Shown here: positions 8,029-16,463 of the stretch, piece after piece
Layout: every line of letters begins with the position of its first letter
Position numbering within the stretch: position 1 is the stretch's first letter
Assembly (NCBI RefSeq): GCF_037479095.1
Contig: NZ_JBBGZW010000002.1
Span: 186,001-250,000, forward strand
Length of the DNA stretch: 64,000 nucleotides
DNA from: Pantoea nemavictus
GTDB taxonomy: Bacteria > Pseudomonadota > Gammaproteobacteria > Enterobacterales > Enterobacteriaceae
Direction of reading: 5' to 3'
The notes under the pieces: generated by a model
Databases searched by the model: none
The model's input: only the letters and a program-made list of their open reading frames with translations
What the model was told of the DNA's origin: nothing
Translations under genes and position numbers: made by a program

Positions 8029-9513
8029 CTAAACGATTCCTGCGTCTACCAGACAACCTTTAAGCACACCAAATGCATCCTGGCACTGCCGTTCGTCGAC
8101 ACAGGCAAATCCCAGCAGCAAGCCGCGCCGGTCCTGCGGATGCATATAGTATTGCGACAGCGGACGCACCTTTACGCCACGCCGCAGCGCCAGCGCGGCC
8201 ACCGCCACATCGTCGCAACCCGCCGGTAAATTCATCACCAGATGCAAACCCGCTTCATGATTCACCAGCGGTAAAAACGCCGCACCGAGATAGCGTTCAA
8301 TCAGGCCGATCATAAATCGTCGGCGCTGGCTGTAGAGCTTACGCATGCGGCGGATGTGCGCCACGTAATGCCCTTTCTGGATGAACTCGGCCAACGCACG
8401 CTGCACCAACAGATGACCGCCGCGATAGAGTTCCGCTGCCGCCACGCGCAGCGGTTGTGCCAGCGCTTTCGGTACCACCAGATAACCTAATCGCAGTGCC
8501 GGATAGAGCGTTTTGCTGAAGGTGCCCATGTAAATCACCGGTGCATCCGGTTCAAACCCTTGCAGTGATGGGAACGGCTGGCCGGAGAAACGAAACTCAC
8601 TGTCGTAATCATCTTCAACCAGCCAGCTTTTGTGTTTGCGCGCCAAATCCAGCAGCTGCTTACGGCGCTCAAGGCTAAGATGCACGCCAAGCGGATATTG
8701 ATGTGACGGTGTAACGAAAATCATCTTGGGTGCCCGACTGCGCGAGGGTAATTCCGGGATCAAGCCCTGCTCATCTACTGAAATGGCATTAATTTTCAGT
8801 CCATTAATGCGCAGCAAATTTCGCGTTCCCCAATAGCCGGGCTCCTCAATCCACACCTGATCGCCGGGATCGCATAGTACGCGCGACACGAGATCCACGG
8901 CCTGATGAATACCTTCAGTAATGATGATTTGATCGGCATCGGCACGCACCGAACGCGCCACGCTAAGGTACTCCGCCAATGCCTGGCGTAAATGCGGACA
9001 GCCGCCGTTGCTGCTGTAGATCAGCCGCTCAATATCCGGTTCACGGTTCAGGCGCGCCTGAATTTGGCTGAAAAGTTTATGCGGAAACTGCGTGACATCG
9101 GGCGCACCCGGAACGAATGCTCCCCACTGATACGGCGACGCATTGGCATGGCCGAGCAAAGAGGCACCGCGTTTAGAAATTGCCGCCGGTTTGTTGGTTA
9201 ATGGCGCCATGGCCGCGTCATTGCGCGGCGTGTTCAGCGAGCCTTCCGGCAGGTTTTCTGCAATCCAGGTGCCGCTGCCGGTGCGCGCCGTGACGTAGCC
9301 CTGCGCCATCAAATTCTCATACACGTTCAACACGGTGTTGCGTGACACCGACAGTTCACGCGCTAAATCGCGGGTGGCAGGTAATCGCGTGGCGCGCGGA
9401 AATATCCCTTCAGCGATAGCGATTTGCATGCAAGCTAGCAAACGCTGCTGCAACGTCCCTTCCGGCATAAACTGCATGCGCTCTAATACATGATCGGCGT
9501 ACAAACTTCGCAA
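8029..9513 (-). CDS. MocR-family regulator (GntR winged helix fused to aminotransferase fold)
   Basis: 494 residues. Residues about 15-85 form a GntR winged helix (TRLPATRDLARELSVSRNTVLNVYENL, then the GYVTARTGSGTWIA wing). Residues about 125-490 form a fold type I aminotransferase domain (IIITEGIHQAVDL, EEPGYWG, VEDDYDSEF, and the PLP lysine in GTFSKTLYPALRLGYLV). Such GabR/PdxR-type proteins sense PLP or PLP-amine adducts. It is divergent from the gabT-like gene over 109 bp, so it is most likely a GabR-like regulator of the GABA aminotransferase and permease genes. A PdxR-like role is also possible given the PdxI-like gene on its other side. Confidence 0.92.
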   Translation of the reverse strand: MRSLYADHVLERMQFMPEGTLQQRLLACMQIAIAEGIFPRATRLPATRDLARELSVSRNTVLNVYENLMAQGYVTARTGSGTWIAENLPEGSLNTPRNDAAMAPLTNKPAAISKRGASLLGHANASPYQWGAFVPGAPDVTQFPHKLFSQIQARLNREPDIERLIYSSNGGCPHLRQALAEYLSVARSVRADADQIIITEGIHQAVDLVSRVLCDPGDQVWIEEPGYWGTRNLLRINGLKINAISVDEQGLIPELPSRSRAPKMIFVTPSHQYPLGVHLSLERRKQLLDLARKHKSWLVEDDYDSEFRFSGQPFPSLQGFEPDAPVIYMGTFSKTLYPALRLGYLVVPKALAQPLRVAAAELYRGGHLLVQRALAEFIQKGHYVAHIRRMRKLYSQRRRFMIGLIERYLGAAFLPLVNHEAGLHLVMNLPAGCDDVAVAALALRRGVKVRPLSQYYMHPQDRRGLLLGFACVDERQCQDAFGVLKGCLVDAGIV

Positions 9514-9622
9514 TTGGCTCCCCTCTTTTCTCTAAAAGTGGCTCTGGCATCATAACGCAGCCCGGGCATAAATAAGCGTGTTTGTCGTGATTTGTAAAGA
9601 CGCGTATCGCTAAGGAAAGGTT

Positions 9623-10885
9623 ATGGAAGGTAAAAACAGCCAGTTGCAACAACGCAAAGATGACGCCCTGCCACGCGGCACCGGTAATCTTTGTCAGTGG
9701 TATGTAGAACACGCCGAAAACGCGACGCTGCGCGACGGTGAAGGCAATAGCTGGATCGATTTCGCCGGCGGCATTGCGGTGCTGAATACCGGTCACCGCC
9801 ATCCACGCATCGTGCAGGCGATTGCCGAACAGTTAGAGAAATTTACCCATACGGCGTTCCAGGTCACGCCGTATGAGAGCTATGTGGCGCTGGCCGAACG
9901 CCTTAACCGCGTGGTGCCCATTGCGGGGAAAGCCAAAACCGCCTTCTTCTCCACCGGCGCCGAAGCGGTCGAAAATGCGGTGAAAGTGGCGCGTGCAGCC
10001 ACGCGTCGCCACGGCATCATCACTTTCGGTAATTCATTCCACGGGCGCACTTTTATGACCATGGCGATGACCGGCAAAGTGGCACCTTACAAACGCGATT
10101 TTGGCCCGATGCCTGCTTCGGTATGGCACGCACGCTATCCCAACAGCGTCACCGGCATCAGCGTGGAGGATGCGCTGACCAGCCTGCAGGATATCTTCAC
10201 TCAGGACATCGCACCGCAGGATGTTGCCGCCATCGTGCTCGAGCCGATTCAGGGTGAAGGCGGATTCCACGTCGCCCCGCCTGAGTTCTTCAACCACCTG
10301 CGCACATTGGCCGATGAACACGGCATTCTGCTGATTGCCGATGAAGTGCAATCCGGATTTGCCCGCACCGGTAAGCTGTTCGCCATGGAACACTATGCGG
10401 TGAAAGCGGATCTGATCACGATGGCGAAAAGTCTCGCGGGCGGGATGCCGCTCTCAGCGGTAAGCGGTCGCGCCGAGATTATGGATGCGCCGGGTCCCGG
10501 TGGTCTCGGCGGCACCTACGCCGGCAACCCGCTAGCCATTGCCTCAGCGCACGCGGTGCTCGACGTGATTGCCGATGAGAAGCTGTGTGAGCGTTCTCAA
10601 CAACTCGGCGCACAGCTGACTGATTTCCTGCACGGCATACGTAGCCAGTGCGCGGCGATCACCGATATTCGTGGTCTTGGCTCGATGATTGCGGTGGAGT
10701 TCGCCTCAGCGCAAACCGCACAGACTATTCAGCAACAGGCGATGGCGCAGGGGCTGCTGCTGCTGACCTGCGGCCCGCAGGGCAATGTCATCCGCTTCCT
10801 CTATCCGCTCACCATCCCTGATGCGCAATTCAGCCAGGCGCTGGAGATTCTCGGCAGCGTGCTGAGTCAGCATTTCGATTCTTAG
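9623..10885 (+). CDS. gabT: 4-aminobutyrate aminotransferase (GabT/PuuE-like)
   Basis: 420 residues, class III aminotransferase of GABA-transaminase size. Motifs are FAGGIAVLNTGHRHP, FFSTGAEAVENAVKVAR, LEPIQGEGGF, IADEVQSGFARTGKLFA and the PLP lysine K269 in ITMAKSLAGGMPLSAV, all as in GabT/PuuE. It converts GABA and 2-oxoglutarate to succinate semialdehyde and glutamate. The start has AAGGAAAGG upstream. The divergent MocR gene and the downstream GabP-like permease support a GABA role. No gabD lies beside it, so succinate semialdehyde oxidation must be encoded elsewhere. Confidence 0.9.
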   Translation: MEGKNSQLQQRKDDALPRGTGNLCQWYVEHAENATLRDGEGNSWIDFAGGIAVLNTGHRHPRIVQAIAEQLEKFTHTAFQVTPYESYVALAERLNRVVPIAGKAKTAFFSTGAEAVENAVKVARAATRRHGIITFGNSFHGRTFMTMAMTGKVAPYKRDFGPMPASVWHARYPNSVTGISVEDALTSLQDIFTQDIAPQDVAAIVLEPIQGEGGFHVAPPEFFNHLRTLADEHGILLIADEVQSGFARTGKLFAMEHYAVKADLITMAKSLAGGMPLSAVSGRAEIMDAPGPGGLGGTYAGNPLAIASAHAVLDVIADEKLCERSQQLGAQLTDFLHGIRSQCAAITDIRGLGSMIAVEFASAQTAQTIQQQAMAQGLLLLTCGPQGNVIRFLYPLTIPDAQFSQALEILGSVLSQHFDS

Positions 10886-10904
10886 GCTTTTGCCACTCTT
10901 CCCG

Positions 10905-10919
10905 GCCCGCGCTGCGGGC
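10905..10919 (+). repeat. GC-rich hairpin between gabT and gabP
   Basis: GCCCGC-GCT-GCGGGC forms a 6-bp stem 20 nt after the gabT stop. It lacks a T-run, so it may modulate read-through into gabP rather than terminate. Confidence 0.4.
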
Positions 10920-10987
10920 TGGGCTTCTCACCTGTTGTAACCTGGTGGCGACTGCTGCTGCCTGAGAGACGCTTTGGAGAAATATTG

Positions 10988-12382
10988 ATGAGTTCAAAGA
11001 ATGCCGATGTTTTGGCGCAAGGCCTGAAGCCACGCCACGTGCGGATGTTATCGATTGGTGGCGTTATCGGCGCCGGACTGTTTGTCGGTTCGGGTCATGC
11101 CATCGCTGAGGCCGGTCCCGCCGTGCTGCTGGCCTACCTTGCCGCCGGTGCGCTGGTCGTGCTGATTATGCGTATGCTGGCGGAGATGGCGGTAGCCTCA
11201 CCGGATTCCGGCTCCTTCTCCACTTACGCCGACAAATCGCTGGGGCGTTGGGCCGGTTTTACCATCGGCTGGCTCTACTGGTGGTTTTGGGTGCTGGTAA
11301 TTCCGCTGGAGGCCAACGCGGCAGGCACCATTCTGCATTCGTGGTTTCCACAGGTTGCGGTATGGGAATACACGCTGGCGATCACCACGTTTCTCACCAT
11401 CAGCAACCTGTTCAGCGTCAAAAATTATGGCGAGTTCGAGTTTTGGTTTGCCCTGCTGAAAGTCGTGGCGATTGTCGCTTTCCTCTGCGCGGGAAGCCTG
11501 GCGGTATTCGGTTTAATGCCCGGCAGCAGCACGCAAGGCATTTCGCATCTGTATGATACGCATGGCTTTATGCCAAACGGCATCAGCGCGGTATTGGCGG
11601 CAATTCTCACCACGATGTTCTCGTTTATGGGCACGGAGATCGTCACCATTGCCGCAGCGGAATCGCGCGAGCCGAAGAAGCAGATTACTCAGGCAACCAA
11701 CTCGGTGATCTGGCGTATTGCGCTGTTCTATTTGCTGTCGATTTTCATTGTGGTAGCGCTGGTGCCGTGGAACACGCCATCACTGATGAAAGCCGGTTCT
11801 TACCAGACGGCGATGCAAATGATGAACGTGCCTTACGCCAAACAGATCGTTGATGTGGTGGTGTTGATTGCGGTGTGTAGCTGTCTCAATTCGGCGCTGT
11901 ATACCGCGTCGCGCATGATCTACTCGCTGTCACGCCGTCAGGATGCACCCGCCATGGCGTCACGTACCACGCGCAGCGGCACGCCGTGGGTGGCGGTGCT
12001 GCTTTCCACGGCAGCGGCCTTCCTTGCGGTGATCGCTAACTATCTGGCGCCCAGTGCGGTGTTTGAATTCCTGCTGGCCAGTTCCGGTGCCATCGCTTTG
12101 CTGGTGTATCTGGTGATCGCCGCCTCGCATCTGGTGCTGCGCAAAAAGCGCGAAGCGCGCGGCGAAATGCTCAGCTATCGCATGTGGTTGTTCCCTGGCC
12201 TGACGTGGGCGACGATGGTATTCATCGTCGGCGTGTTGATTGCCATGCTGTTTAATCAGCAACATCGACCAGAGATTATTGCTACCGGCCTGCTCACGCT
12301 GGCGGTGGTGGCCGCCAGTCGCATCGTGCAGCGCAAACGCGTAGCGCGTAAAAGTGAGGAGATGGTGGCGTTGCGCTCATAA
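10988..12382 (+). CDS. gabP: GABA permease-like amino acid transporter (APC family)
   Basis: 464 residues with about 12 hydrophobic segments, matching GabP length. The N-terminal LKPRHVRMLSIGGVIGAGLFVGSGHAIAEAGPAVLLAYL is the signature of the AAT/GABA permease branch, and the consensus FMGTEIVTIAAAES follows near residue 215. The ATG at 10988 is preferred over the in-frame TTG at 10985, with TTGGAGA 9 nt upstream. It lies 102 bp after gabT in the same direction and probably imports GABA across the inner membrane for GabT. Related carriers for proline or other amino acids cannot be excluded. Confidence 0.88.
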   Translation: MSSKNADVLAQGLKPRHVRMLSIGGVIGAGLFVGSGHAIAEAGPAVLLAYLAAGALVVLIMRMLAEMAVASPDSGSFSTYADKSLGRWAGFTIGWLYWWFWVLVIPLEANAAGTILHSWFPQVAVWEYTLAITTFLTISNLFSVKNYGEFEFWFALLKVVAIVAFLCAGSLAVFGLMPGSSTQGISHLYDTHGFMPNGISAVLAAILTTMFSFMGTEIVTIAAAESREPKKQITQATNSVIWRIALFYLLSIFIVVALVPWNTPSLMKAGSYQTAMQMMNVPYAKQIVDVVVLIAVCSCLNSALYTASRMIYSLSRRQDAPAMASRTTRSGTPWVAVLLSTAAAFLAVIANYLAPSAVFEFLLASSGAIALLVYLVIAASHLVLRKKREARGEMLSYRMWLFPGLTWATMVFIVGVLIAMLFNQQHRPEIIATGLLTLAVVAASRIVQRKRVARKSEEMVALRS

Positions 12383-12414
12383 GCGCTGAATTCCGGGCAA
12401 GGATGCCGTGGAAC

Positions 12415-12741
12415 TTAATCGTACTGCACGTCGATACTGATCGACTCTTCCAGCACATTAAGGTTAATGGCGCATTTTCGCCACACCGGCAAGCCGTTGG
12501 TCATGTTGTTATCAATGAAGTACTGCTGAAAGTCTTTCAGCGCTAACGAAAGATCGCCAATCGCCCGCGCATCCGGTTCAAACCAATCCGGCTCACCGTT
12601 TTCATCGATGTAATCGAATTGAAATTGCCCGCCATCATCGTCCGCAAACAGTTCGGCCTGGACGATCAATTCCCGCGCACCTTGTGGGCCACAGCTAAAG
12701 ATGATCTGGCCGATACGGCGATAAAGGTCTTCGTATTGCAT
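12415..12741 (-). CDS. DUF600 / YezG-like immunity-family protein, solitary
   Basis: 108 residues, acidic. The pattern MQYEDLYRRIGQIIFSCGPQGARELIVQAELF, the FDYIDENGEPDWFEP region and the FQQYFIDNNMTNGLPVWRKC segment fit the DUF600 (YezG) family. Members neutralise polymorphic nuclease toxins such as YeeF in Bacillus. No toxin gene lies beside it, so it may be an orphan immunity gene guarding against kin, or a domesticated protein. It stands alone between gabP and digH on the opposite strand, with a repeat pair upstream. The family call is by eye and moderately sure. Confidence 0.65.
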   Translation of the reverse strand: MQYEDLYRRIGQIIFSCGPQGARELIVQAELFADDDGGQFQFDYIDENGEPDWFEPDARAIGDLSLALKDFQQYFIDNNMTNGLPVWRKCAINLNVLEESISIDVQYD

Positions 12742-12772
12742 AGGTCTTGAGTTCCTCGAATTAATTAGCTGC

Positions 12773-12830
12773 GCGCAATAAATTGCGCCGCTACAACGTC
12801 ATTGCACCTATCTGTAGCGGCGCGATTCAT
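12773..12830. repeat. Divergently arranged pair of short palindromic repeats (GTAGCGGCGC family)
   Basis: The first unit (12773-12794) reads GCGCAATAAATTGCGCCGCT plus AC. The second (12814-12830) starts GTAGCGGCGCGATTCATCG and is degenerate at its end. The units are oriented outward, unlike the convergent pair at 7936-8013. They lie upstream of the DUF600 gene. Confidence 0.8.
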
Positions 12831-12926
12831 CGGCAATGTATTACATCGCATTGATGAGGTGCGATTATATTGACTTTAGTTCGCATGATAAGAGAATGAG
12901 GCTCTTCGAACAGAAAGTTGCAAGAA

Positions 12927-14279
12927 ATGGAGTTTATCATAGCCTGTTCACATCGTTTTCCCTGGGTTAACACCAACAAAAAATCCGCTGCGTTGCTGGC
13001 TATTGCTGTCGCCCTCTCTCTCGCCAGCTGCTCCTCGCCGCCGCCGAAATCGCTGGTAACGCCTTTACCAACGGTCAACAAGCCGCCGATGCCCACTAAA
13101 CCCACGTTAAGCAAAGAACCGGTGCGTGGCGTGTGGCTGACCACGGTTTCGCGCCTCGACTGGCCACCGATTAATTCAGTCAATGCCAGCCCGGCCAGTC
13201 GTATCCATCAGCAGCAACAAGCGTTGACAGACAAGCTGGATAAACTGAAAAGCCTCGGCATCAATACCGTGTTTTTTCAGGTCAAACCGGACGGCACCGC
13301 GCTGTGGCGTTCAAGCATTTTGCCGTGGTCCGATATGCTGACTGGCAAAATCGGTGCAGATCCCGGCTACGATCCGCTGAAATTTATGCTCGATGAGGCG
13401 CACCAACGCGGTATGAAGGTGCACGCGTGGTTTAATCCCTATCGCGTCTCTACCAATGTCAAATCCTCCACCATGAATGCGCTGAACAATACGTTAGCGC
13501 TGCAGCCGGCTAGCGTGTATGTGCTGCATCGCGACTGGATCCGCACCGCCAGCGACCGCTTCGTACTCGATCCAGGCATTCCTGCGGCGCGTGACTGGAT
13601 CACCAGCATCGTCGCAGAAGTGGTGTCGCATTACCCCATTGATGGCGTGCAGTTCGATGACTATTTCTATACCGAAACGCCCGGTTCGATGCTCAACGAC
13701 AGCGCCACTTTCCGCCAATATGGTCAGGGCTTTGCCTCTAAGGCTGACTGGCGGCGCAACAATACCTTGTTATTGATTGAGCAGGTTTCACGCACCATTA
13801 AGCAGCTCAATCCAAACGTTGAATTTGGCGTCAGCCCAGCAGGCGTTTGGCGCAATCTTTCCCATGATGCGGCGGGCTCCGACACGCGCGGTGCGGCCGC
13901 TTACGACGAAGCCTATGCCGATACGCGCCGCTGGGTGCTAATGGGGTTACTCGATTACATCGCGCCGCAGCTTTACTGGCCGTTCGCGCGCCAGGCAGCA
14001 CGTTACGACGTCCTGGCCAATTGGTGGGCCGAGGTGGTGAAGCCGACGCACACGCGCCTGTATATTGGCGTCGCGCTGTATAAAATCGGCGAAGCCTCGA
14101 AAAGCGAACCCGACTGGACGGTCAACGGCGGCGTGCCGGAGTTGAAAAAACAGCTCGATCTCAACGAATCGCTGCCGCAAATTAACGGCACCATTTTGTT
14201 CCGCGAAAATTACCTCAATCAGCCGCAAACCCAGGAGGCGGTGAATTATCTGAGAAGTCGCTGGGGCCGGTCGCCATAG
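12927..14279 (+). CDS. digH: DigH-like divisome-associated glycosyl hydrolase lipoprotein
   Basis: 450 residues from the ATG at 12927; a TTG at 12918 is in frame but less likely. It is colinear with E. coli DigH/YddW: RGVWLTTVSRLDWPP, NTVFFQVKPDGTALW, HAWFNPYRV, GVQFDDYFY and GVSPAGVWRN are all present. A hydrophobic segment ends in the lipobox LASC, so it should be an outer-membrane lipoprotein. The GHL10 domain cleaves denuded peptidoglycan glycan strands. It is a single gene with a large hairpin downstream. Confidence 0.92.
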   Translation: MEFIIACSHRFPWVNTNKKSAALLAIAVALSLASCSSPPPKSLVTPLPTVNKPPMPTKPTLSKEPVRGVWLTTVSRLDWPPINSVNASPASRIHQQQQALTDKLDKLKSLGINTVFFQVKPDGTALWRSSILPWSDMLTGKIGADPGYDPLKFMLDEAHQRGMKVHAWFNPYRVSTNVKSSTMNALNNTLALQPASVYVLHRDWIRTASDRFVLDPGIPAARDWITSIVAEVVSHYPIDGVQFDDYFYTETPGSMLNDSATFRQYGQGFASKADWRRNNTLLLIEQVSRTIKQLNPNVEFGVSPAGVWRNLSHDAAGSDTRGAAAYDEAYADTRRWVLMGLLDYIAPQLYWPFARQAARYDVLANWWAEVVKPTHTRLYIGVALYKIGEASKSEPDWTVNGGVPELKKQLDLNESLPQINGTILFRENYLNQPQTQEAVNYLRSRWGRSP

Positions 14280-14320
14280 ATGGCATAATAACGATTGGTT
14301 AAGCACCGTATCAAATCACC

Positions 14321-14378
14321 GCACCCATTGTAGCGGCGCGATTTATCGCGCAATAAATTGCGCCGCTACAATGGGTGC
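14321..14378. repeat. Near-perfect 58-nt hairpin built from two GTAGCGGCGC repeats
   Basis: GCACCCATTGTAGCGGCGC (14321-14339) pairs with its exact complement at 14360-14378. After one mismatch, ATTTAT pairs with ATAAAT around a 6-nt loop. The symmetry extends 9 nt beyond the normal repeat ends. It lies between the convergent digH and LysR genes and may act as a bidirectional transcription barrier. Confidence 0.85.
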
Positions 14379-14445
14379 TCTCGGTAATGAGGTTTTTCAT
14401 GTCTTAACTGACAACCATTACGCCATAAACCGCGCAATATGCTTG

Positions 14446-15366
14446 TTAAGCCAGCAACTCCTCACTCTGCATCAAGGCAAAAAACGACTCCAGTTCACGC
14501 AGCATCATGGAGGCGGCAATGGACAGCTGGCGCTGCGGCGCGACGCACAGCGATAAGGTAAAGGGTTTCAGCACGGTGTCGATCAGCGGGATAAACTTCA
14601 GTTCACCGCGCCGATATTCATCGACGATATCCAGCCAGCACATCAGGCTGATGCCCACGTCATCCCGCACCAGCGAACGCAGCATGTGAATGTTATTGGT
14701 GCGCGCTACTTCATTAATCTTAATCCCCGAACTGTTTACCAACGCGTCCAGCGGATCGGCCAGCATCAGTGGCGCCGCCGGTACGATAAACGGCCAGGAT
14801 TCACAGTGGCTAAAGCGAATTGATTCCAGATTAGCCAGCGGATGTTGGCTACTTACTACAATCCCCAGACGTAAATCAGCAAACGACTTCACCAGCAGCT
14901 CGCGCGAGCTTTGCGGATTGAGCATGATGCCGAAATCCGCATCCCCCGCCGTCAGCGCGTTGGCAATATGAATGTTGCTCATGGTGGTCAACGTGAACGA
15001 GATGCCCGGATAGTCGGCGCGAATGCGCTGCAAAATCGCGGAGAAGAAGCCGCGATTAATGGCATCGATGGTGGCGATATGCACATGACCGTGGCGCAAC
15101 CCGCGCAGATCGTCCAGTTGTGTACAGACGCGGCCAAAGTCACGCTGCCAGTTTTTTGCTGCATTCAGCAGGATCTCACCGGCGGCGGTCATACGTAATC
15201 CTGATGGATGGCGCTCAAACAGCGGCATATCCAGCTGCTCCTCCACCCGCAATATCTGTCGATCGATTGACGATGCCGAGACGTGCAGCACCTCAGAAGC
15301 CTTGCGCAGTGAACCCTGGCGGGCCACCTCAGTGAAATAAAGCAGAAATCGGGAGAAGGCGAACAT
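14446..15366 (-). CDS. LysR-family regulator of the adjacent catabolic cluster
   Basis: 306 residues. The winged helix (about residues 5-62: YFTEVARQGSLRKASEVLHVSASSIDRQILRVEEQLDMPLFERHPSGLRMTAAG, read in shorter motifs) is followed by a substrate-binding-like domain. It is divergent from the reductase gene at 15513 with a 146-bp gap holding a T-N11-A element, so it most likely controls the cluster extending to the porin at 24.4 kb. The effector is unknown, probably the substrate or an intermediate. Confidence 0.88.
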   Translation of the reverse strand: MFAFSRFLLYFTEVARQGSLRKASEVLHVSASSIDRQILRVEEQLDMPLFERHPSGLRMTAAGEILLNAAKNWQRDFGRVCTQLDDLRGLRHGHVHIATIDAINRGFFSAILQRIRADYPGISFTLTTMSNIHIANALTAGDADFGIMLNPQSSRELLVKSFADLRLGIVVSSQHPLANLESIRFSHCESWPFIVPAAPLMLADPLDALVNSSGIKINEVARTNNIHMLRSLVRDDVGISLMCWLDIVDEYRRGELKFIPLIDTVLKPFTLSLCVAPQRQLSIAASMMLRELESFFALMQSEELLA

Positions 15367-15465
15367 AAGGGGTGCTCTCTTTTTTGCAACGCATCATGCG
15401 AATTAAACAGATGGACGCTTACACATGGGCAAAATAATAATCGTCGCCATGATAAAAACAAGGGT

Positions 15466-15479
15466 TTGCGTAGCTGCAA
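15466..15479. promoter_or_regulatory. Candidate LysR-type operator (TTGC-N6-GCAA)
   Basis: TTGCGTAGCTGCAA is a dyad with the T-N11-A spacing typical of LTTR sites, located between the divergent LysR and reductase genes. A second dyad, CGCATCATGCG, lies nearer the LysR start. Assignment is by pattern only. Confidence 0.4.
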
Positions 15480-15512
15480 CGCTGGTGACATCCCTGTTCA
15501 GGCAGACAGATT

Positions 15513-16463
15513 ATGAAATCGACCAACTTCCCTGTCACCGTCATCGCAAAGCAGGTCAACGGTGCAGGCAATGTGTTATTCACGCTGGCGAGTGACAACG
15601 CCCAGCCGCTGCCGGCCTTCACGCCCGGTGCGCATATCGATGTAGTGATTCCCGACTGCGGTACGCGCCAGTACTCACTCTGTGCAGCGGCGGCAACGGC
15701 CGATCGTTACGAAATTTGCGTGCGTCTTGATGATAACTCCAGCGGCGGCTCGCGCTGGCTGCACCAGCAAGTCGACTGCGGCGCTAGCTTACAGATCTCC
15801 GCACCTCGCAACCATTTTCCCCTGCCACACGCGCCGCGCACGCTGCTGTTTGCTGCGGGTATCGGATTAACCCCGCTGCTGGTGATGGCCGAAGCGCTGG
15901 CGGCGCGTCAGGCGGATTTCACGTTGCATCTTTATCTCAAACGCGCCGATGAATTGGCATTTAGCGAACGCCTCAACCAGCTTGGCGCACAGCTGGTAGT
16001 CCACTACAGCAGCGAAGGTGACAGCCTGCGCCAGCACATCCCGGACGATCTCAAGCAGCCGCACAACAGCGTACTGGTCGCCTGCGGCCCGGCCGGTTTT
16101 ATGGACGCGTTGCAGCAGCGGGCGTTGCAGCAAGGCTGGAAGGCCGATCAATTGCACAGCGAACGCTTCAAACCCACAGCGGCAGTGACGGCTGGCGGCG
16201 CGTTTGCCGTGGAAATCGCCTCTTCCGGCGTACGCTATGCCGTCGGCGCAGAACAAACTATCGCGGAAGTGCTTGAGGAGGCGGGCATTGAAATCGAACT
16301 TTCCTGCGAACAGGGCATGTGCGGCGCCTGTATTACCGGCGTATTAGCCGGCGAGCCGGATCACCGCGATGACGTGCTGAGCCAGCAAGAGCGCGCGGCC
16401 AATAATTGCATCGTGCTGTGCTGTTCACGCGCACGATCCCCACTGCTGGTGCTGGATCTATGA
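15513..16463 (+). CDS. Rieske-oxygenase-type reductase (PDR/VanB family, FMN + NAD + 2Fe-2S)
   Basis: 316 residues. Domains in order are a flavin barrel (RQYSLC at about residue 52), an NAD-binding lobe (LFAAGIGLTPLLVMAE and VACGPAGFMDAL) and a C-terminal plant-type ferredoxin with CEQGMCGAC and a distal cysteine in NNCIVLC. Such proteins pass electrons from NADH to a Rieske oxygenase alpha subunit, for example vanillate O-demethylase. No oxygenase subunit is encoded in the window, so the partner is elsewhere or this reductase serves another acceptor. The stop overlaps the next start (ATGA). It is the first gene of the LysR-controlled cluster. Confidence 0.88.
   Translation: MKSTNFPVTVIAKQVNGAGNVLFTLASDNAQPLPAFTPGAHIDVVIPDCGTRQYSLCAAAATADRYEICVRLDDNSSGGSRWLHQQVDCGASLQISAPRNHFPLPHAPRTLLFAAGIGLTPLLVMAEALAARQADFTLHLYLKRADELAFSERLNQLGAQLVVHYSSEGDSLRQHIPDDLKQPHNSVLVACGPAGFMDALQQRALQQGWKADQLHSERFKPTAAVTAGGAFAVEIASSGVRYAVGAEQTIAEVLEEAGIEIELSCEQGMCGACITGVLAGEPDHRDDVLSQQERAANNCIVLCCSRARSPLLVLDL

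Noticed and set aside
10886..10987. Glycine- or other amino-acid riboswitch before the GABA permease gene
   Set aside because: Apart from one GC-rich hairpin and a GAGAGAC-like string, the conserved core of a known riboswitch is not present.
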